Part shown: piece by piece, positions 30,700 to 40,011 of the stretch
Position numbering within the stretch: the stretch's first letter is position 1
Layout of the letters: every line of letters begins with the position of its first letter
Assembly: GCA_963931805.1 (NCBI GenBank)
Contig: OZ007496.1
Coordinates: forward strand, 117,998,839-118,062,838
DNA: 64,000 nucleotides
Direction: 5' to 3'
Origin: Microdon myrmicae
Lineage: Eukaryota; Arthropoda; Insecta; Diptera; Syrphidae
Position numbers and translations under genes: made by a program
The notes under the pieces: generated by a model
Seen by the model: only the letters and a program-made list of their open reading frames with translations
Databases searched by the model: none
What the model was told of the DNA's origin: nothing

Positions 30700-31640
30700 G
30701 TCGAATATTTCTTGGCTTTAAAAAGATAATTAGTTTGCGAGAGGCGGACCCAGCGATGTTCCACACGTGTTTGTGCCACGGTACATTCCCACAAACCGTC
30801 ACGGCGAAGAATTGCATAGTTTTTTTCAGATTCGAGGGCCTGGCCATTCATCGTCAGCTGTGGAGTGATTCACTTTTCTTCCTGAATGTTGTATACTGTG
30901 TCTTCGTTGCATTGAAGTCGACGAGATTGCAGGACCATATCCAGATCCCGATCCAAAGAGTCGATCTGGTCGCATCTCAGCTGATACGACGTTAATGCAC
31001 TAATCGGATCATCACTCAAAAAAGATAAAACAAGTGTACTATAATCCGCAAAACTGAACACTCTGTTATCCGTTGACTCCAACATATGTGGAGCAAAAAC
31101 AAGGTTGGAGCCAAAATAAGACCTTGAGGCACCCCGAAATAAACAGTATACAGATCGGAAGGCGCCGGGCGCAACAACCTGGTTCGACCGATTTTCGAGG
31201 AAGCTCTTCGTCCAGTCGCAAAACTGATGGGAAAGTCGGTATGACCGAACCTGGTCAACAATTCTTCGTGCCAGACGCGATCAAAAGCCTTGGGGATATA
31301 CGATGCGACCACCCTTGACTTACCATGCCCCTCAATCGCAGATGTCCCTACATCGGTTATAAGAGTCAAATGGTCTCCCGTGGACCGCCTACCGCGGAAT
31401 CCGTTTTGACGGTCATTCAATAGTTCGTTGCACTCCAACTTCTTAATTTTGTGGGAGACACTTTTTCCCGTTCCTTGGGATTGGCTAAACTCGAGCTACC
31501 TTCCAGCAGGTAGGCTATGACCTCCGTGCATATGATAAGCGGAGGAGCCTGCCAAGAACCGGCGGCAGTTCTGGAGTACAGTCCAGGCCGGTTGCCTTCT
31601 TACAGTCCAGTCCACGTAGAATGCGTTAAAGGGTCTCTGT
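30700..31640 (-). pseudogene. I/Nimb-type LINE reverse transcriptase fragment
   Basis: Minus-strand blocks: RQNGFRGRRSTGDHLTLITD (31330-31400), then ASYIPKAFDRVWHEELL, then GVPQGLILAPTLFLLHI (31090-31140), then a shift, then NRVFSFADYSTLVLSF (31030-31065; FADD reads FADY) and QIDSLDRDLDMVLQS. Upstream DNA (31440-31640) matches the LINE piece at 48520-48740. The STGDHL...KAFDRVW...LAPTLFLLHIND pattern is that of I/Nimb-type LINEs. It is degraded by shifts and by loss of an active-site aspartate. Its uninterrupted segment near 31355-31385 shows the ancestral form of the site where the 13.5-kb element inserted in a sister copy. Confidence 0.8.
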
Positions 31641-31649
31641 AGAGACCCG

Positions 31650-32190
31650 AAAACCGAGCAATTATTTGTTGTTTTTTATTGGATCGGAAAAAATGTGTTA
31701 TTACTAAAACGAAGTTTACCAAATGTTTAGATAGGTATTAAAGTACATTAAAAAATAAAAACAAAAATAATTGGTTGCTCACGGCCGATGTCAAAAAAAA
31801 AACCTGTTTTTAAAAAGTTGCTCTTGAAGATTTTTGATTTTTTTAAAAAAGAAAGAAGTTATTAAACTACAGGAAAACACTTAGAGAGTATCGTACGAAA
31901 TATTTGAAAATACTGATTTTTGAAAAAATGCCAACCTTTTGATTCGAATGTTTCCCAAAAAAAGACATTTGTTTGTTAATAACTTTTATAATTTTAACAT
32001 AATATAAACCCGTGTGACATTCACTGTGGAATCGAATAGAGGAGCTATGGTTAAATTTTGGACTCGTTCGGATAAAAATTTAGAGTTACCTTGCAAGTCG
32101 ATTTGAAAAACATAGTATTGAGATAATCGCGTTTACTAACACGCGCACAAAAGGGATTTTGAAGTACTTGTAGGCGTGTAAGTTTGTATG
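31650..32190. other. AT-rich spacer without a gene
   Basis: No credible ORF or repeat unit is seen; A and T runs dominate. Confidence 0.5.
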
Positions 32191-32650
32191 CCGGTCAGGG
32201 ACACGGATTCTCCATCACCCACCAACGATTTCTTCTCCATTATTGTCACCGAAAATTCCAGCACCAAAGGAAAGAAATGAAATGCACTGGTGTGGTTTAA
32301 TTAAGTTTTATTTGTTCTTTTTATTTCGAAATTACACTTTTAAATTTGTTCTTTATTTATCCTTCAATGCGTAGCAAATGTATAATTGCAAACAGTCTAT
32401 TTTGAAAGGCAACGCGTTTCTCTTTCTCGGGACACTACGTTCATCTTACAACACTTCACTTAGGTTCTGACTCGAGCATGTGCACCAGCGTGCACACGCT
32501 ACGGTAATTGAATAACGACTGATTTGAATTAGGAATGAAGATGGGTAATTTAATTTTTGCACACCGGACAATCAATAGAGATCATTTTAACGCTTCTTCA
32601 TTTTTGGTTTTGTTTGTTGAAGGTTGCGTATTCTTTGGTCCGGTCACTAA
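32191..32650 (-). repeat. LTR-related segment
   Basis: The block near 32500-32620 resembles 32990-33130 inside the adjacent LTR (shared GAATAACGACT and GGAATGAAG/GGGATGAAA blocks), so a second, truncated LTR-family copy lies here. An AATAAA-bearing patch on the minus strand is at 32300-32360. The limits are unclear. Confidence 0.35.
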
Positions 32651-33795
32651 TGTGGGGTCAGAAGTATGATGTGCCAGAACATGGGCATGCGGTTCACTCC
32701 TACCCCCCATCATATTACGCGAACACTGTTCGATGATGTAACTCCACCCAGGCAAAGATAATAAAACACTTGATCATGGGGATTAGACTTGTATTTTGGT
32801 ATTTGTTTTAATTTATTCTAACACTGTTTGATGAGGAGACAAAAATATACAACTTGTAATACATTTCGTGTAACGTTTATGTATAGATTAAATCTTTTTA
32901 ATTTAATGTAGTTAAGCCGAATTAATTTGAAAGGGTACAATTTAAAGTTCACGTACGCACTCCCCGGGGGAATAAAATCTAATTTGAGCGGTAGTTGAAT
33001 AACGACTCACTCTTCGCGAGTGTTTGTAATTGACTGATCCCAATTAGGGATGAAACTTGGGTTTTGCATTTGCACAACGGACATCCAATCGAGACCGTCT
33101 TTACGTTTTGCTCTCTCATGTTCTCCGCCGTCGAGGTGTGGTGAACACTTCGGTTAATTGGATAGTTGACGAACCAGGGAGAATGAGAGAACAGAAACAC
33201 AATGTGCAATGATCTCGGGGTAGGTTTGGTTGTGTGTGCATGAATCAAGGCAGCTCTGAGGATAACCCACTGACCTAATTCGGTGGATCTGGTGACCTCA
33301 GCGGGCATTGAACTATAGGAAGACAGAACTGTGGAGGAGAGGAACATTTAGCTGGTGCTATTCACCTGTGAAAAGAGATCATTGATCTCCAACGGATAGA
33401 GTGTCAGGGAAAAGTCGATAGGACGCTACATCGGCTAGGGAAATATTACCGTGGGGAAAACGCTAAGGGATGCGGTAATTACCCAAGCCATTGGATGATG
33501 ATGCAACCGCGTCGTTTGATTCGACTTGGTTGTTGCTAACTAATATGAATGCGATTTCCGGTGGAAATCTCATGGTTAGGGTAATGGAGTTGCCATATGG
33601 CAGAAAGGTAGCTGAATTCAATCATGCATTATCTGCATAGAATAATGCATTCAGCTATGTGTCCATTTGGGAAATATGATATTTCAGGTGAATAGCTTGA
33701 ACGGTGGGATAGGAGTTGATGTGACGCGCTATTTGCGGTCGAAATTAGGTTAGGATTGTGGGTTGGTTCTCCATGTAATATAGAGAACCTCCACA
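32651..33795 (-). repeat. Long LTR of the TGTGGGGG family
   Basis: On the minus strand it starts TGTGGAGGTTCTC at 33795 with the terminal hairpin shared with 8035 and 58654, and aligns by eye with 58654-59340 (for example GATCAATGATCTCTTTT and CATTGATTCATGCA-type blocks). It has an AATAAATT signal near 32810 and ends CCCCACA at 32651. Next inside is TTAGTGACCGG, which looks like a decayed TGGTGACC primer site. No target duplication was found. Confidence 0.6.
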
Positions 33796-34249
33796 TACCC
33801 TTAAATGTCTGAGCACAGTCCGAGCGGATGGAGACGAAGTGGATAAGGAAAGGAGGTGTCGATGTATATTGGTCTTGAATGTCTCGACATCACAATGGCC
33901 AGAAAACACATGATCGTTAAAAGTCTTAAGTTCTAATTTCTATGCTTTAAACTTAAAAATGTGTATAACAATTTTTTAACATTAGTCAGCAATGCTAGCA
34001 CCATTGCTTCATATTCCAATTTTTTCAGCGATCTAGAGGCCGAGCGTGCCGTTTTTGCAGCAACCGTCAATGACCACACTGCTTGACTGATTCTCGTTTC
34101 ATTGTTTTCTACCCAATAATGGCATTGTAATAAGTCAAGCCCATCGGCAACTGGAGGGTCTCCATTATCTTCATATACCTTCGTATACCGAAAAATGCAT
34201 CCATTCCATCCAGTTCTAACTTTACTCTACTGTTTATAATACTTTCATA
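33796..34249. other. Spacer without a gene
   Basis: No coding frame or recognised element is seen. Confidence 0.45.
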
Positions 34250-34394
34250 CGAAGTGTGGTGAAACGTTTCCGGCCTGACCTACAGATGACGTATGTATGT
34301 CTCATTAGCTTGTATATACATTTACATGTCGATCGCTTTGTTAGTATAACATACATTTGAGAGGTCAGGCCGGAAACTCTTCACTCCACTTCCG
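34250..34394. repeat. MITE-like inverted repeat
   Basis: Arms at 34250-34281 and 34362-34394 are imperfect inverted repeats of about 32 bp, sharing a perfect TTTCCGGCCTGACCT block. They are separated by about 80 bp of AT-rich DNA. It could be a small non-autonomous DNA transposon or a hairpin-forming remnant; no target duplication is obvious. Confidence 0.45.
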
Positions 34395-34557
34395 TACGTC
34401 ATACGTCATGACTAGGTTCAATAAAATGGTTTAAATGAACTCGTAAAATTTTGCTATGGTATAAAACATTTTTTGTACATTTTTGAATAATTTATCCACC
34501 AATTAAACCAATACAAAAAAAGGATTTTTTGACATAATTACAGTGGTATAACCCCTT

Positions 34558-34836
34558 AAATAGTAGGCGGGCATATCGTCACATTCCGCATCGAAGACTG
34601 CACCGGCGCGATCACAGGCGGTTCTAAAAGACCGGCATCGAGGTTTGAATTCGCGGAAAATAAATTCGCGAACACATTAACGATCGATTTTCGAGGAAGC
34701 TCTTCGTCCAGTTGCAAAGCATGCTCGCTCAGCAATGATACGGGCCAGACGCTGTCGAAACCCTTGGGGATACCCAATGCGACCGCTCTTGACTCACCAT
34801 GCCCTTCAATCGCTGATGTGGATTTATCTGTTATAA
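34558..34836 (-). pseudogene. I/Nimb-type LINE fragment, left flank of the 13.5-kb insertion
   Basis: The minus-strand frame reads STSAIEGHGESRAVALGIPK and GFDSVW, the RT block also seen at 30700-31640. It then jumps to FANLFSANSNLDAGLLEPP and VIAPVQSSM, a block that in the sister piece (48750-48840) lies upstream of the RT, so part of the LINE is rearranged or duplicated. It continues at 48375 on the other side of the insertion. Confidence 0.7.
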
Positions 34837-34840
34837 GGGT
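34837..34840. other. Target-site duplication GGGT (left)
   Basis: It matches 48371-48374. The sister LINE at about 31355 reads GTTATAAGAGTCAAATGG across the same point without an insertion. Confidence 0.8.
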
Positions 34841-35315
34841 TGTGGGGGTACGAGATCGTGACGCCACATGGGCGAGAGTTCTACCTCGTCCCCACAATTC
34901 ACTTAATGAAAGTCCGCCGTAATTAGTTCACCGAGGGGAAACATCACACACCAGAGAGATAATAAAAACACGTCGTCAATACACGCGGAGAAATTAAACA
35001 CAGTATTCCTTTGGTTGGAATGGTTACATGATATGTGAACCGAGGGTTTTTCTTTTCAGGAATTTGTCTGCTAACGAATTGGTTTAGAATACCAAATAAG
35101 CAAACAAAGAAATCTTACTGAAAATTGTATGCGAAGGGATGGATGAAAAGGTAAGTTTTCTTTATAGGGATTTTAAGACTATAGATGGTGATCTATATAA
35201 TGCGTGAAGCATTTACAGGTACTAATACTGTTGCATTAGCAAACTTAAGGGAGTAGGGTAGTAATTATGGAGGTTTTTAGGTAAGTGGACCGTAGGGTTT
35301 GGCGGCACCGCTACA
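34841..35315 (-). repeat. 3' LTR of the 13.5-kb element
   Basis: 475 bp; on the minus strand it starts TGTAGCGGTGCCGCC and ends CCCCCACA. It matches 47896-48370 with scattered substitutions. Confidence 0.85.
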
Positions 35316-35639
35316 GTACTCCCGCCCCAGTCACGAAAAATAGGTAGGGCTGTAGGAGTGCTCGAATGAATGGTGCTATGCTGGGCGGAGGGCTGAACAC
35401 TTGACGAACAAGGTGGCCCTGCGCACCTCTTTAGGCGCTGTAATTAAATCGGGGGAACTGTCATGGTGACTAGTTCCAGGTATAGTATGCGCCTTTGTCG
35501 ATAATAAGGTGGACACAGATGTTACCGATTGATGCCATCAAGGGCAAGGGTGTGCGGCGTGGTCCATAGGCCAGTTATGTGTCTCGTGGACCAACAGGCT
35601 TATCGTCCGAATACGTCGGAACCCATCGGAAATCCGCTC

Positions 35640-35760
35640 ACATCCGCAGTGACGAAATGGCGTGTGCGAGATGGAGAGGAACTTATCCCAGGGTAATTCC
35701 CATCCGCAGTGACGGGTTGCCGTGTGCAGGGTGGAAAGGGACCAAGTCCAGAGCCGGTGT
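35640..35760. repeat. 60-bp tandem duplication
   Basis: CATCCGCAGTGACG recurs at 35641 and 35700, followed in both by similar CGTGTGC...GTGGA-AGG blocks. It lies in the non-coding interior of the 13.5-kb element. Confidence 0.55.
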
Positions 35761-35972
35761 CTTTTGTCCATACGTTGGTATGGCGAATTGTTTGCCACTG
35801 GGACTGGTAGAGGAGGGCGGGCCCTCAATTGCACGTTTTACCTATCGAGGGAGGGCCGGTACATTGGTGCCAATGTAGCGGTAGCTGCGACCTCGATCGA
35901 ATGGAAACTTGCTGTGAGGTGCCGGCCGTCGCGCTTGTTAACAAACAAATAGGGGATTTTGGTTAGGGGGCT

Positions 35973-37180
35973 TGTAGCGTTCTATGAACGCACAATTCTG
36001 CGCAGGTAAGGTTCCTACCTTCAAAGAACTTACTTACCTGAGAGCGTTGCACGCGCCCACAGACGCGTGCCCCAAAGTCCCACGATAGGGCCTGCAACTC
36101 GCAGCCAATGTTGAGACCGACACCAAAAAGCAAGGAACTGAACGTCCCCAAAGCTTTTTAGGTCAAGCTCAACAATTATAACTCTTCATGCCTGAAACAA
36201 AGGTATAAACATCCGTGCGTTCTATTCCTAAAAAAAAAACAATTCCCAAAATGCCATACATGCTGCCTGCGCCCAGGAACATCTCATCGAACCGGCAATT
36301 CCGAAATTCAATACAAAGAATTGCTATCATCAAAGAATGAGCCGATCAACGGATGCACGTGCGGGTAATCTAACGCAAGGACCACCCAAATCCGTTGAAC
36401 AACAGAAGGCAGCCACGACCTATCGCAATCGAATATATCTCAACGAGATATCCGATAATTTATGAGGAGTTAAGCCAACAAAGGCAATACTCCGGTCCCA
36501 CGGCCACGCTAGAATTTCGCACCATTATAAAGATCTAATGGATTTCGATTCCGGGTACCAAGTTCAAATAAGTCCCACGGACTGCACGTCAAAACAATCG
36601 CCGAATATCTCTGGTCTGGGCGCCAGATGTTCTGTGCAAACAGAAGGCCGTGGAAATGAAATTCTATCAGCGATAATAATGATGTATGCAAAGATGACTT
36701 TCCCCTTTCAGGAAACTACAAAATATCCCGGGGGATGTGATAACATGCTGCTAACAGAAATTCGGAAGTTCTGTTAGCAGAGCAAATAGGGAATATTTTC
36801 CGGATAGATACAGATACCAGTTTGAAACTGGGTATCTGTGTGAGCAGGATATTGTTGAGGGCAGATAGTTAGTCGGATTTTGATCGTCACCGAGACGAGT
36901 TTTCGTCAAGGAGCAGCGGTAAGGGCGGAGAGAAAGATACGCGAGCTTGAAGAAGTAAAGAAACGTTTCGAGTGTGTCGGAAGTTTAGTGTTATCGTAGA
37001 TTCGATTAGAACTTACGCGTCATTTATGTCATAACAAAATATAATTGTGCAACAAAAGGACGAATTCCAACAGTAAAATAAAAACCACTGAAAATGAACA
37101 AGGAGTACAAGTGTTTTAATCGTCGCTATCATTTGCTCCGGTTTCGTTTTGTTTTCCTGCGAACAGTGTTCGGCAGAACA
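35973..37180 (+). repeat. Solo LTR-like insertion
   Basis: It starts TGTAGCGTTCTATGAACGC (a 6-bp-stem hairpin) after a purine tract. It contains ACTTACCTG (36032-36040), a CACGCG...CGCGTG hairpin (36050-36069), two strong hairpins (36748-36839) and an AATAAAAACC signal near 37077. No coding frame is credible. The right end (CAGAACA near 37180) is a guess; no target duplication was found. Confidence 0.5.
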
Positions 37181-37201
37181 CTGCATCATCGATTATAGAC
37201 C

Positions 37202-38983
37202 TGTGGGGCTTTTCAGGGCCCGAAGAGCCACGCATCGCTCGATCCCCACTATTCCAGGCGAACGACTTACCTCTCGGTCGAAATTCAGCAAGGTTGCGTA
37301 ACCTTGCTACGGCATTTACTCCCAGCCAAATCGCCGGAATTATTACGGTTACCCAATCGGATACCTGTTTTGAATTTCTGTTAGGCAGCTTACCTATTCT
37401 GTGGGGGTTTTCCTTCCAAACCCCTTTTTTCTCCAACACCACCCCTGAAAAACATTAAATCCACGGCAAAGCTTATCACCTTGCCGTGGCATCGAAAACT
37501 CACCCTCGGGCAGGCATGAATCCCTAAAAAACAGTAAGTCCACGGCAAAGCTTATCACCTTGCCGTGGCATCGAAAATTCACCCCCGAGGCGTACATTAT
37601 TCCCTAAAAAAACATTAAGTCCACGGCAAAGCTTATCACCTTGCCGTGGCATCGAAAATTCACCCCCGAGGCGTATATTATCTCCTAAATAAAAAGCATA
37701 AGTCCACGGCAAAATCATCACATTGCCGTGGCATTCGAAATCCTATCTTTAGGCATACGTTCTGCCAGGGCAGCTTGTTTCCATAGCCTTATGCTATGGA
37801 AACAACATCAACAAAGAGTTCCTTGTTGACTCGTTTATTTGTTTGCCCATGGCACTTCTCGCATGCGGCTATTTGCTCCTATTGGTTTGCTACCGCCGAC
37901 AAGGTTTCTGCTGACGCAAACCAAACATTTCCCTGATTACCAGCAATCGCTGGCTTCCAATTATCGGTCCCCACGTTCAGAGGCCGCAATCAAGCAACGA
38001 TCAAGATGCAGCCAGAAAATGTTTACTTTCAACATCTGGCAATGGCTGCACCCTATGTTCGTTGCAATGTTTAATCATCGGCAACCGAAATGATGATTTA
38101 TGGCCTCCCATTAGGATGACCAAATCTTCGGTTTGGGTCTTTCACACCCCAGATGCTAGCGTTTGCATTCTTGGAAAATGCACTAGCGATGTTACCCTCC
38201 GTCCACGGTCGCCGAACGATCGTATGCATGGCATACACACACATGCGTAATGTATGCCTATCTCACCCGGTCCAATCACGATTAACTACCTCGAGTTAAT
38301 CGTGTAACTCCGCCTCCTTTCCAGTTTCTTTCGGGGTTCTTTCCCTTTAATGACTTCCAATGGGATTGGTCAGTCAGATTTCTTCTTTCGGAGCGGGTAC
38401 AAGTGCCACAAGGTCAGTCACGAGTCACTCAAACTGTGAGAGTTCGGTCATTTGTTAAAACCATTCTATTACGTATTTCTTTCAATACAGTATCAAGTAA
38501 ATTTCGTGGCGAAGAATATTCAAATATTAAAGTAATTTAACTGACAGTGCTCGGTACAAATAAAGTATCAACATTATACCGTATCTCTTTCAATATAGTG
38601 TCAAGTAAATTTCGTGGCGAAGAATATTCAAATATTAAAGTAATTTAACTGACAGTGCTCGGTACAAATAAAGTATCAACATTATACCGTATCTCTTTCA
38701 ATATAGTGTTAATGTCCAGTAAATTTCACTGCAAAGTATCTTCAAGTATCAAAGTAGCTTAAACAGTGCTTAGTACAATTAAAGGACGGAGTTAAGTTTT
38801 AGTGATTTATGTAAAGTTTTTATTCTCTTTTGTGTTTGGAAGATTAATAAATAATAAAGAACAGTCGAGCTGCAGTTTTTTTTATTTAACGGAGTTTAGA
38901 ACAGCATCCTCGGCAGTTGCATTCCACAAGTCGATCTTCAGCACCATTGATAACCAAACAGTAAGTGGAACATTTACACCACA
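37202..38983 (+). repeat. 5' LTR of the Ty3/gypsy element
   Basis: 1,782 bp, TGTGGGGCTTTTCAGGGCCC to CACCACA. It holds four hairpin repeats at 37461-37731 and, in the 3' part, a 108-bp tandem unit (two copies plus a diverged third, about 38483-38760), each copy with AATAAAG. It is followed at 38984 by TTGGTGACCTAAG, the primer-site start, which shares only TGGTGACC with the tRNA-Trp type. Confidence 0.85.
37461..37731 (+). repeat. Four tandem hairpin units in the 5' LTR
   Basis: CCACGGCAA and TTGCCGTGG enclose an 11-base loop in units starting at 37461, 37540, 37621 and 37704 (period 79-83 bp). Three loops are identical and the fourth is altered. Confidence 0.85.
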
Positions 38984-40011
38984 TTGGTGACCTAAGGGTG
39001 AAGAACACGCCACCTTTCTAACCACCAGTGAAAACACCAAAAACAGCACGTACACATAATTGTTTCAATGCACATCAACCCAACGTAAGTGCAACAAATT
39101 CTATGTTAAAATAAATGAAATTATACACATGAGAGACTACAAAACGCCACAACCTACGTTTTCTCATGGCATATATCAATGAAATAGTTTCACTTGCCCA
39201 ACTGTAATCAACACCGTTTAAACACTTATTGCCAACCAGAAAATTCAAGTCAAAATTTAAGTATTTTCAACACCTGGACATCGTAAATAAATCAAGTGGA
39301 CAATACAATCATCGTCACACCAACTAAAATCGAAGTACCTGAACCAGTAGAACCATCTCTGTTTGTACAGTGCGAGTGCAGTAACCCCAACGCTGCTGTG
39401 CTTATCAACGGCACGTGAGGATCAACAGCATTCTGGATTCCCAGCAAAGCCCCCTTAACCATCAGGACACTCGGTCAGCCGCCAATACCCAGGATTAAGC
39501 GCAAGTTTTAGTAAAAAAACATTTGTTTTCTTTTCTTTATTTTCTTTTCATTACTATAGTTTTTTTTATATATCAGATTGTGTATTTTACTTTATATTAA
39601 GCAGAAATTAAGCATATACACCACTAATAGTAAGAGATATACATACCCATTTTCTTTTCTCTCTTGTGTGAGCTCCTTCTGAGTTTAAAAGTGTAAAGTT
39701 ATTGGCTTCTCCTTCTGAGCAAGCATTAAGTACTAAACTTTGACGCAGTTGCCTAAAACCCTTACGCGCACGTAACTTTTATATTAAAAAAAGAACGAAA
39801 AAGTGAACTTAAGACAGAATATGAATTAATAAGTAAACGAAAATTTTCAATAAAGCACACGCCTACCCAAAACATACGATAAATTTTTTCTAAATAATAT
39901 ACTATATGCGCAAAAATTTTTTTTTTTTTTTCGTTTTTTTTTCTTTCCTTTTAAACATTTATTCTATTTACCTAATAATAAGCATTAAGTAAACAATAAG
40001 CTAACGTCTCT
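38984..40011 (+). other. Leader region of the Ty3/gypsy element without gag or protease
   Basis: About 1 kb separates the primer site from the pol ATG. It is AT-rich with T runs near 39917-39950, and no frame resembles capsid, zinc knuckle or aspartic protease. In an autonomous relative gag-pro would sit here. Confidence 0.7.

Noticed and set aside
37394..37731. CRISPR-like array from four regular repeats
   Set aside because: The repeats are ~80-bp LTR units with internal hairpins and near-identical spacers, present again in the other LTR of a eukaryotic retrotransposon.
37839..38250. Small frames of 84 and 62 codons within the LTR, repeated exactly at 43381-43792
   Set aside because: Exact duplication merely reflects identical LTR sequence; the frames have no domain and no likely translation context.
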